From the NCBI RefSeq assembly GCF_001854225.1, contig NZ_CP015208.1:744001-808000 (forward strand): 64,000 bases of DNA. Reading direction: 5' to 3'. This DNA comes from Candidatus Rhodoluna planktonica. GTDB lineage: Bacteria; Actinomycetota; Actinomycetes; Actinomycetales; Microbacteriaceae. Numbering within the stretch: the stretch's first letter is position 1; each line of letters starts with the position of its first letter. A program made the position numbers and the translations under genes. Of the stretch, positions 21,935-30,044 are shown in pieces. The notes beneath the pieces are model-generated. The model did no database searches. It was not told the origin of the DNA and saw nothing but the letters and a program-made list of their open reading frames with translations.

Positions 21935-22858
21935 ATGAGTCAACAAGATGCCGCTGTTACCCGCGCCCGCAAGATGGGGTTTGTCGGCAAGGCTAAAGCA
22001 TATGTCGCGCTTACCAAACCGCGCGTTATCGAGTTGCTTCTAATAACCACTGTCCCCACCATGATTTTGGCTCAGCAGGGCCTTCCCGACATCTGGTTGG
22101 TGTTGGCCACACTGGTAGGTGGAGCACTCAGCGCCGGAAGCGCCAACTCTTTCAACTGCTACATCGATGCCGATATCGACAAAATAATGGGTCGAACTAA
22201 AAATCGACCCCTGGTTACCGGTGAACTGAGCAAGCGTGAAGCCTGGGTTTTTGCCTGGGTTATCGGTGTTGCCTCGGTGCTCTGGTTAGGATTTTTGACC
22301 AACTGGCTGGCAGCGATGCTCTCGCTTAGTGCCATCCTTTTCTACGTTCTGATTTACACGATGGTGCTGAAACGCAGAACTTCGCAAAACATTGTCTGGG
22401 GTGGGGCAGCAGGGGCAATGCCGGTGGCTATTGGCTGGGCTGCAGTAACCGGCACAGTTGATCTGGCCGCCTGGATCCTGTTTCTAATCATCTTCCTCTG
22501 GACACCACCGCACTATTGGCCACTATCGATGCGTTACCGCGAAGACTATGCAAACGCCAAAGTGCCAATGCTGCCGGTGGTAAAACCAATCGGCACAGTC
22601 GCCGTGCAAATCATTCTGTACAGCTGGGCCATGGTGGTTTCGAGTTTGCTGCTTATTCCGGCAGCAAACATGGGCTGGACGTACACAATCGTTGCGGTCG
22701 CAACTGGAATCTGGTTTCTTTTTGACGCCTTCAGGCTCTATCGTGAAGCTCTTAAAGGTGGAGCGGTCAAGAACCCGATGCGGCTATTCCACGGATCAAT
22801 CAGCTACTTGACTCTGCTGTTCTTAGCAGTAGCCGTAGATCCGCTATTGCCGTTCTAA
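21935..22858 (+). CDS. ctaB: protoheme IX farnesyltransferase (heme O synthase)
   Basis: CtaB adds a farnesyl group to heme b, giving heme O for the aa3-type cytochrome oxidase. It is a polytopic UbiA-family membrane enzyme of about 307 residues with around nine hydrophobic segments. The prenyl-diphosphate binding motif is [24 protein letters not shown], split here as NCYIDADID and RTKNRP. The start is uncertain: ATG 21899 would add 12 residues, ATG 21935 fits a leaderless start. It is divergent from tkt, an order widely seen in Actinobacteria, and faces ctaA and phrB from the other side. Confidence 0.93.
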   Translation: MSQQDAAVTRARKMGFVGKAKAYVALTKPRVIELLLITTVPTMILAQQGLPDIWLVLATLVGGALSAGSANSFNCYIDADIDKIMGRTKNRPLVTGELSKREAWVFAWVIGVASVLWLGFLTNWLAAMLSLSAILFYVLIYTMVLKRRTSQNIVWGGAAGAMPVAIGWAAVTGTVDLAAWILFLIIFLWTPPHYWPLSMRYREDYANAKVPMLPVVKPIGTVAVQIILYSWAMVVSSLLLIPAANMGWTYTIVAVATGIWFLFDAFRLYREALKGGAVKNPMRLFHGSISYLTLLFLAVAVDPLLPF

Positions 22859-22869
22859 TTCGCCGGAAA

Positions 22870-24234
22870 TTACTTTTTCGAAATCTCCGACAATCTGGCC
22901 AGTGATTCCAGACGTTCGGCGCCGTGATCGACAATCGGCAGCGAATACCCGTTAACCAAACCATCAATCAGCTGCCAAGGCTCATGGACAGATTTTCCGC
23001 TAATGTGACGCAGTTCTGGCACGTAGCGCCTCACATAATCACCTTCGGGATCGAATTTATAGCCTTGGCTAATCGGGTTGAAAATTCGAAAATATGGCGA
23101 GGCGTCCGTGCCACAACCCGCGGTCCATTGCCAGCCGTGCGAATTCGATGCCGGATCAAAATCAGTCAGGTTCTTTTCAAACCACTCTGCGCCCTGCTGC
23201 CATTCGAGGTGAAGGTCTTTGACTAAAAACGAAGCGACAATCATGCGTACTCGATTGTGCATCCAGCCCGTCTCGAGCAGTTGGCGCATGCCGGCATCAA
23301 CCATCGGAAAGCCGGTTTTGCCCTGCTGCCAGGCTGCCAATTTGGCCTCGGCCGCGGGGCCAGAGTCGTAGCGCATCAAACTGAATTTTTGGTCGTAGTA
23401 ATCGGTTAGCGTATGCGGGTTGTGCCAGAGGACATCCGCGTAAAACTCGCGCCACGCAATTTCCTTACGAAATACCAAGGCACCTGAACTCTCACCTAAA
23501 CGGTCGAGTATGGTTCGGGGATGAATTTCACCGTGGGCTAATGCGTGACTCAGATGTGAAGTTCCGGATAGGTCAGACCGATCGCGCAACTCGTCATAGT
23601 TTTGCAGTGCCCGTTTTTCAAATTTAGCCAGCGTTTCTAGAGCAAATTGTTCACCGGCCCTAATTTCAAAAGGCGCTGGTGCAGTTGGAGTTGGCCGACC
23701 ATGGCACTGAAGTGGCTCAATCCAGGTGGCACCGGACTCGAGGGAAACCGGTCTTGACCAGCCGCGTTCAAACCAGGCTCGAAAAAAAGGTGTGTAAACC
23801 CGATAGGGGGAGCCATCCGCTTTTCTGACCGAGCCCGGTTCAACCGCGTAATAACTGTCATCTAGTTGCAGAAACACGCCATGCTCTTTGAGGGCCAGAC
23901 CGACACGATTTTGCTCGGCCACGCCGGCAGGGTCATATGCTCGCGTAGCGTGGACGACCTTGGCACTGGCAGCAGCAGCCAATTCAATTAGCGACTGAGC
24001 CACATCGCCGTTCCTGATGGTTAGTTTTCGATCAAGCGAGGCACCCAAAGAGTCGAGACTGGCGACCAGTGAATGCTGCCTTATCGGGCTAAGTGCGCCA
24101 AATTCTGCCGGATCGACGCAGAAAACCGGCGCAACCGAACCGTCGCCATCTGCCTTGGCAGCTTTGATCGCCGCATTGAGGGCAACGTTATCGTTTAGTC
24201 TTCGATCGCGCCTGAACCAAAAAATGCGGGCCAT
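22870..24234 (-). CDS. phrB: deoxyribodipyrimidine photo-lyase
   Basis: Photolyase repairs UV-induced cyclobutane pyrimidine dimers with blue light and FADH-. The 454-residue protein opens with the antenna-domain signature IFWFRRDRRLNDN. The C-terminal FAD-binding domain has WREFYADVLWHNP, GFPMVDAGMRQL, GWMHNRVRMIVASFLVKDL and the tryptophan-rich WQWTAGCGTDASPYFRIFNP region typical of class I CPD photolyases. It starts immediately after the ctaA stop and is likely co-transcribed with it. Together with uvrBAC it suggests a sunlit habitat. A DASH or 6-4 subtype seems less likely from the motifs but is not excluded. Confidence 0.94.
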   Translation of the reverse strand: MARIFWFRRDRRLNDNVALNAAIKAAKADGDGSVAPVFCVDPAEFGALSPIRQHSLVASLDSLGASLDRKLTIRNGDVAQSLIELAAAASAKVVHATRAYDPAGVAEQNRVGLALKEHGVFLQLDDSYYAVEPGSVRKADGSPYRVYTPFFRAWFERGWSRPVSLESGATWIEPLQCHGRPTPTAPAPFEIRAGEQFALETLAKFEKRALQNYDELRDRSDLSGTSHLSHALAHGEIHPRTILDRLGESSGALVFRKEIAWREFYADVLWHNPHTLTDYYDQKFSLMRYDSGPAAEAKLAAWQQGKTGFPMVDAGMRQLLETGWMHNRVRMIVASFLVKDLHLEWQQGAEWFEKNLTDFDPASNSHGWQWTAGCGTDASPYFRIFNPISQGYKFDPEGDYVRRYVPELRHISGKSVHEPWQLIDGLVNGYSLPIVDHGAERLESLARLSEISKK

Positions 24235-25092
24235 TTATTTTGAGCTTTTGTTGGCCACAAGGTTGAAAGTGAGCAGGGCGATGATCACCGAGGCGCCAAG
24301 CATGTGGGCAGCCACCAAGAACGGTGGAACACCAAGTCGAGCCTGGGCGACGCCGATAATCGCTTGAATCACGCTGGCCACAAACAGGCCGGCGGTAATT
24401 TTCGAACTGAGTTTTGCCAATTCCTTGCGACTTAGCCAAAGTTGCAAGACGATTAGCGCCAACATCAGATAGCCCGGATAACTGTGCAGATGCTGCCAAA
24501 TTTCTAGATCCAAACCATTGCGCGGTGTTTTTGCGTCGCCTGCGTGCGGGCCTGCTCCGGTAACTACGATTCCAACCAGAACACTGATCCAACCAACCAC
24601 TAGCACTAGCCAGCTCAAACCGGTGCGGTTAGATTTTGAACTCTCGCTCGGCTTGTAAACTCGCCAGACCAACATGGCTGCGATAGCGATCAAAATACCG
24701 CTGACGACAAAGTGAGCGCCGACCACCCAAGGGTTTAGTCCGGTTAGCACGGTGATACCGCCGAGAAGCGCCTGGGCAACAATACCCAAACCGAGAGCTA
24801 GCGATGGCCAAACTAAGCCTTTACGATTGCCCCTACCCAGCCTCATCACGGTGATGAAGGTGAGTAGAGCAATGATGATAAGGACGAAGGTAAGCAGGCG
24901 GTTGCCAAACTCGATAGCGCCGTGCAAACCCATCTCAGGAACAGTGATTAGCGAATCATCGGTGCATTTTGGCCAGGTGGGGCAGCCTAAACCCGAGCCG
25001 GTTAGGCGAACTAGACCACCGGTCACCACAATCAGAATTTGACTAGCCAGTGATAGCCATGCATAAAGTCGGATTCGCTGCGCGGAAAACAT
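24235..25092 (-). CDS. ctaA: heme A synthase (CtaA/COX15 family)
   Basis: CtaA oxidises a methyl of heme O to make heme A, the cofactor of aa3 oxidase. The membrane protein has about eight hydrophobic segments in two four-helix halves. The N-terminal half has GGLVRLTGSGLGCPTWPKC, whose two cysteines form the redox-active pair in the first extracytoplasmic loop, and the family's histidines (LHGAIEFGNR, VGAHFVVSG, LHSYPGY, AHMLGA) are present. I placed the start at ATG 25092 (MFSAQRIRL, 285 residues) because GAAAGGTCAAC precedes it; the frame is open further upstream. It is functionally paired with ctaB across the divergent-convergent block. Confidence 0.93.
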   Translation of the reverse strand: MFSAQRIRLYAWLSLASQILIVVTGGLVRLTGSGLGCPTWPKCTDDSLITVPEMGLHGAIEFGNRLLTFVLIIIALLTFITVMRLGRGNRKGLVWPSLALGLGIVAQALLGGITVLTGLNPWVVGAHFVVSGILIAIAAMLVWRVYKPSESSKSNRTGLSWLVLVVGWISVLVGIVVTGAGPHAGDAKTPRNGLDLEIWQHLHSYPGYLMLALIVLQLWLSRKELAKLSSKITAGLFVASVIQAIIGVAQARLGVPPFLVAAHMLGASVIIALLTFNLVANKSSK

Positions 25093-25307
25093 GTTGACCT
25101 TTCGGTGGTTCTGGCGAGAGTCGTTGAATAGACTAGGCAAAGATTTTTAGTTAGCGTCTCAGCTACAAAAACCTCAACTACAGTTTCGCACACGAAATTT
25201 ACCGCTGCGCCGGGAATGACTGTCGCGTTGACTAGGTTGCCATTGATGACTTTAGGCAAATCGAGATAACCACTCGAATTTGAAACTAATGAAAAGGGAG
25301 GCCGGCA

Positions 25308-26726
25308 TTGTCCGACATCATCATCGAACGTCCAGAACTAGACAGTCTCGGAGTTTACGAATTTGGCTGGTCTGATTCAGATGACGCAGGAGCGACTGCA
25401 GCTCGAGGTATCAACGAGCAGGTGGTCCGAAACATTTCTGGCCTCAAAAACGAGCCAGAGTGGATGCTGGAGCGACGACTCAAAGGCTTTGACTATTTCC
25501 TAAAGAAGCCAATGCCCGCATGGGGTTCAGACCTAACCGGAATTGACTTCGACAACATCAAGTACTTTGTGCGTTCGACCGAGCGCCAGGCTCAGAGCTG
25601 GGAAGACCTTCCTGAGGACATCCGTAACACTTACGAACGTCTGGGCATCCCCGAAGCCGAGCGTTCACGTTTGGTAGCAGGTGTTGCAGCGCAGTACGAG
25701 TCTGAAGTTGTCTACCACCAGATTCGCGAAGACTTAGAGGCTCAAGGCGTAATCTTCCTCGACACCGACACCGCTCTGCGTGAGCACCCTGAAATTTTTC
25801 AAGAGTATTTCGGCACCGTAATTCCAGCCGGCGACAACAAATTCGCTGCACTCAACACAGCTGTTTGGTCTGGTGGCTCGTTCGTTTACGTCCCTAAGGG
25901 AGTTCACGTTGAGATTCCACTTCAGGCCTATTTCCGAATTAACACCGAAAACATGGGCCAGTTTGAACGAACCCTGATTATTGCTGATGAGGGCTCCTAC
26001 GTGCACTACATCGAGGGTTGCACGGCTCCGATCTACCAGAGTGATTCGCTGCACTCCGCCGTGGTCGAGATCATCGTGAAGAAGAACGCTCGCGTTCGCT
26101 ACACCACAATTCAAAACTGGTCGAACAACGTCTACAACCTGGTCACCAAGCGAGCAATTGCACACGAGGGCGCCACCATGGAGTGGATCGATGGAAATAT
26201 TGGCTCGAAGGTGACCATGAAGTACCCGGCGGTCATCTTGGCTGGAGAATACGCTCGTGGTGAAACTCTCTCGGTCGCTTTTGCCGGTGAAGGACAGCAC
26301 CAGGATGCTGGCGCCAAGATGATTCACCTGGCGCCAAACACCAGCTCGTCGATTGTGTCTAAGTCAATCGCTCGAGGCGGTGGACGAACCTCTTACCGAG
26401 GCGAAATCAAGGTCATGCCTGGGGCGCACCACTCGGCTAACACAGTGCGATGCGACGCTCTTCTCGTCGACACAATCTCGCGCTCAGACACCTACCCAGC
26501 GGTTGACGTTCGAGAAGATGATGTCTCAATGGGCCACGAGGCTACCGTGTCCAGAGTTAGCGAAGAGCAGTTGTTCTATCTACAGTCCCGCGGACTACCA
26601 GAGGATGAAGCCATGGCCATGATTGTGCGCGGCTTCATTGAGCCGATTGCTAAAGAATTGCCAATGGAATACGCCCTAGAACTGAACAAACTTATTGAAA
26701 TGCAAATGGAAGGTGCTGTCGGTTAA
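25308..26726 (+). CDS. sufB: Fe-S cluster assembly protein SufB
   Basis: SufB is the core scaffold of the SUF iron-sulfur assembly machine, working as SufBC2D. The 472-residue length and sequence fit: the N-terminal helical part, then a long beta-helix with [24 protein letters not shown]-like repeats, and the C-terminal [18 protein letters not shown] segment shared with SufD. The start is TTG at 25308, preceded by AAGGGAG seven bases upstream. In many Actinobacteria a sufR repressor gene lies directly before sufB; here the 215 bases between ctaA and sufB contain no gene. A TTGACT at 25233-25238 is a possible -35, but no good -10 follows. Confidence 0.96.
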   Translation: MSDIIIERPELDSLGVYEFGWSDSDDAGATAARGINEQVVRNISGLKNEPEWMLERRLKGFDYFLKKPMPAWGSDLTGIDFDNIKYFVRSTERQAQSWEDLPEDIRNTYERLGIPEAERSRLVAGVAAQYESEVVYHQIREDLEAQGVIFLDTDTALREHPEIFQEYFGTVIPAGDNKFAALNTAVWSGGSFVYVPKGVHVEIPLQAYFRINTENMGQFERTLIIADEGSYVHYIEGCTAPIYQSDSLHSAVVEIIVKKNARVRYTTIQNWSNNVYNLVTKRAIAHEGATMEWIDGNIGSKVTMKYPAVILAGEYARGETLSVAFAGEGQHQDAGAKMIHLAPNTSSSIVSKSIARGGGRTSYRGEIKVMPGAHHSANTVRCDALLVDTISRSDTYPAVDVREDDVSMGHEATVSRVSEEQLFYLQSRGLPEDEAMAMIVRGFIEPIAKELPMEYALELNKLIEMQMEGAVG

Positions 26727-27892
26727 TGAGCAACACTTTTACCGCCGAACAGCACGGCCTTGTCGCGCACAGCCACGGTGCCCCAATTCAGACTCGCAGC
26801 GAGCGACTCCGGTCTAGCCAGTTAGCTGATTTTCCTGAAATCAGTGCTCGGGAAGAGCAATGGAAGTACCTTCGCGCCGAACAGCTAAACGGTCTAGATC
26901 AGGCTGATATTGCCGAGTTTATGGGCGATCTGGCAGTCAAGGCTCCAAAGTCGGTTTTGACCGAGTGGGTTGGCGCTGATCACTCCAAATTCGGCGCTGC
27001 CGGATTACCTGAAGATCGCGTCAGCGCGGCAGCCTGGCAAGCCGCCGAGAAGGCATACCTGGTCACCATTCCTAAAAATGCTGAACTCGAGTCAGAGGTT
27101 CAAATCAGCTTGGCTGGAGATGAACAAACCAGCGCCCTGCACCTGATTATCGATGCTCAGCCTTTCTCTAAGGCGGTTGTCGTACTAGACCACAAGGGCA
27201 AGGCAAATTTGGGTGAAAATCTAGAGATTATCGTCGCTGACGAGGCTGATCTAACCCTAATCTCAATTCAAGACTGGGATGACAGCGCTGTTCACGCGTC
27301 AGCTCAAATAGCCAAACTGGGACGAAACTCGAGACTGAAGCACCTAGTCGTAACTCTCGGTGGAAAGACTGTGCGTGTCGCCAGTTCAACCGAGTTCACT
27401 GGCCCTGGAGCTGAAGTCGAAATGCTTGGTCTCTATTTTGCCGATTCGGGACAACACCTTGAGCACCGTCTATACGTTGATCACGCAGTACCAAATTGCA
27501 AGTCGAGAGTGACCTACAAGGGTGCGTTGCAAGGTGACACGGCACACACGGTTTGGGTTGGTGATGTGTTAATTCGCGCCGCTGCCGAAGGCACCGACAC
27601 TTACGAACTAAATCGAAACCTGCTTCTAACCGACGGCGCCCGCGCCGATTCGGTGCCGAATCTTGAAATCGAAACCGGAAAAATCGAAGGTGCGGGTCAC
27701 GCTAGCGCCAGCGGTCGCTTTGACGATGAGCAGCTTTTCTATTTGCAGGCTCGCGGGATCCCGGAGCTTGAGGCTAGGCGACTAGTGGTTCGAGGATTCT
27801 TGAACGAAATTATTCAGCAAGTCGGTGTAGCTGAAATTGAAGAGCGACTCACCGACTCAATCGAAGTAGAACTCGCTAGGAGCGGATCGTAA
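26726..27892 (+). CDS. sufD: Fe-S cluster assembly protein SufD
   Basis: SufD pairs with SufB through their C-terminal beta-helix domains and helps bring iron into the nascent cluster. The 388-residue protein ends with the SufB/SufD domain: GHASASGRFDDEQLFYLQARGIPELEARRLVVRGF. The start codon overlaps the sufB stop by one base (TAATG), and its own TAA overlaps the next ATG in the same way, a tightly coupled operon. Compared with SufB the N-terminal part is divergent, as usual. Confidence 0.95.
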   Translation: MSNTFTAEQHGLVAHSHGAPIQTRSERLRSSQLADFPEISAREEQWKYLRAEQLNGLDQADIAEFMGDLAVKAPKSVLTEWVGADHSKFGAAGLPEDRVSAAAWQAAEKAYLVTIPKNAELESEVQISLAGDEQTSALHLIIDAQPFSKAVVVLDHKGKANLGENLEIIVADEADLTLISIQDWDDSAVHASAQIAKLGRNSRLKHLVVTLGGKTVRVASSTEFTGPGAEVEMLGLYFADSGQHLEHRLYVDHAVPNCKSRVTYKGALQGDTAHTVWVGDVLIRAAAEGTDTYELNRNLLLTDGARADSVPNLEIETGKIEGAGHASASGRFDDEQLFYLQARGIPELEARRLVVRGFLNEIIQQVGVAEIEERLTDSIEVELARSGS

Positions 27893-28206
27893 TGGCTATT
27901 CAAATTTGTCCAGTTGAGGACATCAAGCCGGGTAAGGCAATCAGGGTCAAAGTTGGCGATCACGCCATTGCCATTGTTCGCACCAAAGCTGGCGATGTTC
28001 GAGCTATCGACGACAAGTGCAGCCACGGTGAAATCTCGCTGTCTGAGGGTTTTGTGGATAACGAAACCATTGAGTGCTGGGCACACGGCGCAAAGTTTTC
28101 ACTAGAGACTGGCCAGCCACTTACTCTGCCCGCATACGAACCGGTGGCCGTCTACGAAACATTCGTCGAGGATGGCGTCATCTACCTCGAATACGACGCA
28201 GCATAA
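27892..28206 (+). CDS. Rieske-type [2Fe-2S] ferredoxin in the suf operon
   Basis: The 104-residue protein is a single Rieske domain of the kind associated with non-heme oxygenases. The cluster ligands are visible as CSH (Cys-x-His, about residues 43-45) and CWAH (Cys-x2-His, about 62-65), followed by GAKFSLETGQPLTLPAYEPVAVY. No membrane anchor is present, so it is a soluble electron carrier. It lies between sufD and sufC, a position common in actinobacterial suf operons. Its role in cluster assembly is not established; donating electrons for persulfide reduction or cluster building is a reasonable guess. Confidence 0.9.
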   Translation: MAIQICPVEDIKPGKAIRVKVGDHAIAIVRTKAGDVRAIDDKCSHGEISLSEGFVDNETIECWAHGAKFSLETGQPLTLPAYEPVAVYETFVEDGVIYLEYDAA

Positions 28207-28227
28207 GACTTTATAAGGAAAACGAAA

Positions 28228-28980
28228 ATGGCAACTCTAGAAATCAAGAACCTACACGTAACTGTCGAAACCGACCAGGGCACCAAAGAAATCCTGAAGG
28301 GTGTTGACCTTGTCATCCGCTCTAACGAATCGCACGCGATCATGGGCCCAAACGGTTCCGGCAAGTCAACTTTGGCGTACACCATCGCCGGACACCCGAA
28401 ATACCTGGTTACCGAGGGTGAAATTCTGCTTGACGGTGAAAACATTCTCGAGATGAGCGTCGATGAGCGTGCTCGCGCCGGGGTATTCCTTGCCATGCAG
28501 TATCCGGTAGAAATCCCTGGAGTTTCTGTTTCGAACTTCCTGCGCACGGCAAAAACTGCGATCGAGGGCGAGGCTCCAAGTCTTCGCGGCTGGATCAAAG
28601 AGGTTAAAGGCGCAATGGAGAATCTGCGCATGGATGCATCTTTCACTGAGCGTAATGTGAATGAGGGCTTTTCCGGTGGTGAGAAAAAACGTCACGAGAT
28701 TCTGCAGCTGGAACTGCTGAAGCCAAAATTCGCAGTTCTTGATGAGACCGACTCAGGCCTTGATGTTGACGCCCTAAAAGTTGTTTCTGAAGGTGTAAAC
28801 CGCGCCAAGGATGCAAATGGATTTGGTCTGCTGCTAATTACCCACTACACCCGAATCTTGAACTACATCAAGCCAGATTTCGTTCACGTTTTTGTGAATG
28901 GCAAAATCGCTGAAGAAGGCGGACCAGAGCTTGCCGAAAGGCTAGAGGCTGAAGGCTACGACCGGTACGTGAGGGCCTAA
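28228..28980 (+). CDS. sufC: Fe-S cluster assembly ATPase SufC
   Basis: SufC is the ABC-type ATPase that drives conformational change of SufBC2D. The 250-residue protein has Walker [10 protein letters not shown] (about 39-47), signature [13 protein letters not shown] (about 149-161), Walker [13 protein letters not shown] (about 171-182) and the D-loop/H region [10 protein letters not shown]. The variant ABC signature and the [12 protein letters not shown] segment are typical of SufC rather than of transport ATPases. AAGGAAAACGAAA precedes the ATG. Its stop overlaps the sufT ATG by one base. Confidence 0.97.
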   Translation: MATLEIKNLHVTVETDQGTKEILKGVDLVIRSNESHAIMGPNGSGKSTLAYTIAGHPKYLVTEGEILLDGENILEMSVDERARAGVFLAMQYPVEIPGVSVSNFLRTAKTAIEGEAPSLRGWIKEVKGAMENLRMDASFTERNVNEGFSGGEKKRHEILQLELLKPKFAVLDETDSGLDVDALKVVSEGVNRAKDANGFGLLLITHYTRILNYIKPDFVHVFVNGKIAEEGGPELAERLEAEGYDRYVRA

Positions 28981-29303
28981 TGCCAGAACTAGCACCAGCA
29001 CTATACGACTCAGTTGTCGAAGCCCTAAAAGACGTTATCGACCCTGAAATTGGAGTCAACATCTACGACTTGGGTCTGGTTTACGATCTCGCGCAGGCCG
29101 ACGATGGATCGTTACTTATCAACATGACGCTAACCTCAGCAGGCTGCCCGCTAACCGATGTAATCGAAGAGCAGACAGCAGAGGCACTCGATGGCGTAGT
29201 TGAAGCGTTCCGAATCAACTGGGTTTGGATGCCACCATGGGGTCCAGAAAAAATTACCGAAGATGGCAAAGACCAAATGCGAGCAATTGGTTTTTCAATC
29301 TAA
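28980..29303 (+). CDS. sufT: SufT/MIP18-family metal-sulfur cluster assembly factor
   Basis: The 107-residue protein is a single DUF59 (MIP18) domain, which helps mature Fe-S proteins. The family core DVIDPEIGVNIYDLGLVYDL is visible (split: VIDPEIGVNIYDLGL), followed by the conserved cysteine in LTSAGCPLTDVIEEQ (about residue 58). It directly overlaps the sufC stop. In most Actinobacteria sufS and sufU lie between sufC and sufT; they are absent here, so the cysteine desulfurase must be encoded elsewhere. A strong bidirectional terminator follows 10 bases later. Confidence 0.92.
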   Translation: MPELAPALYDSVVEALKDVIDPEIGVNIYDLGLVYDLAQADDGSLLINMTLTSAGCPLTDVIEEQTAEALDGVVEAFRINWVWMPPWGPEKITEDGKDQMRAIGFSI

Positions 29304-29313
29304 GCAGTTAACT

Positions 29314-29346
29314 AAAAAAAGGCATCCCGATTGGGATGCCTTTTTT
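29314..29346. terminator. bidirectional terminator between sufT and bioY
   Basis: A7 (29314-29320), GGCATCCC (29321-29328), loop GATT, GGGATGCC (29333-29340), then T6. The eight-pair perfect stem with A- and T-runs on both sides ends the suf operon and the convergent bioY. Confidence 0.93.
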
Positions 29347-29357
29347 ATTACCAAAAT

Positions 29358-29942
29358 TTAGCGGCGGATGGCTTGAACACCCTTCCAAGCAATCGGCAGA
29401 ATGAGCGCTGCGGCAATGGCCTTAAGTGCATCCCAGATCAGGTAGTTAGACATCAGGCTTGCAGCCGCCGACAAGTCACCGGAGAACGCCACAGCGCCCA
29501 ATACCGGAATTCCGAAGGCGTAAACAACGACTGTCGAAATGACATAAGAGGCAAACATCTTGACGACGTGAGAACTCCACTTGCGTTCAGCTAACGCGCC
29601 GATAACTGCTGCTGCAGCAACGAAACCTAGCAGGAATCCGCCGGTCGCGCCGAAGACTACTTCGATTCCGTGCCTTGCATCCGAAAAGACAGGAACACCC
29701 AAAATTCCGACCGCCAAGTAAAGCAGCATCGAAAGCGCCCCGCGCACTGAACCAAGGGTGGCGCCGACCAGCAACACTGCCATGGTTTGGAAAGTGAAAG
29801 GGACAGGGGATGCAGGGATGACCAATTGAGCTGAAACAGCAGTTGCAGCCGCACCCAGCGCAATTAGTGCGATATCGGTGGCAAGACTTCGTGGAAATAC
29901 TCGATCGACGATGGTAGGCCTTGTGGCTAGCGTAATGGTCAT
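29358..29942 (-). CDS. bioY: biotin transporter BioY (ECF S component)
   Basis: BioY is the membrane substrate-binding subunit of the energy-coupling factor biotin importer. The 194-residue protein has about six hydrophobic segments, and the family pattern PASPVPFTFQTMAVLLVGATLG (here split PVPFTFQTMA, residues about 46-55), followed by the ARHGIEVVFGATGGFLLGF region, is clear. No energizing ATPase or EcfT gene lies nearby, so it either uses a shared ECF module encoded elsewhere or works alone, as reported for some BioY proteins. Dependence on external biotin would fit a streamlined freshwater lifestyle. A palindrome overlaps its predicted promoter. Confidence 0.93.
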   Translation of the reverse strand: MTITLATRPTIVDRVFPRSLATDIALIALGAAATAVSAQLVIPASPVPFTFQTMAVLLVGATLGSVRGALSMLLYLAVGILGVPVFSDARHGIEVVFGATGGFLLGFVAAAAVIGALAERKWSSHVVKMFASYVISTVVVYAFGIPVLGAVAFSGDLSAAASLMSNYLIWDALKAIAAALILPIAWKGVQAIRR

Positions 29943-29960
29943 CTTTATCTCTCTGAATGG

Positions 29961-30000
29961 AATCGTTTAGACGATTGTAGACTAGGACTTTTGTGTGCAA
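29961..30000 (-). promoter_or_regulatory. predicted bioY promoter with overlapping palindrome
   Basis: On the reverse strand TTGCAC (29995-30000) and TACAAT (29974-29979) form a -35/-10 pair with a short 15-base spacer. AATCGT (29961-29966) TTAG ACGATT (29971-29976) is a perfect six-base inverted repeat overlapping the -10 and the expected transcription start. This is where a repressor of biotin uptake would bind. The site does not match a regulator motif I can name. Confidence 0.5.
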
Positions 30001-30044
30001 TCTAATAAACGGCACATATTTTTTCAGTCATTTTTGGAGATTTA

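Noticed and set aside
25093-25307. Intergenic region before sufB searched for a SufR-like gene, riboswitch or strong promoter
   Set aside because: No conserved frame; TTGACT at 25233-25238 is not followed by a good -10; no structured element could be supported.
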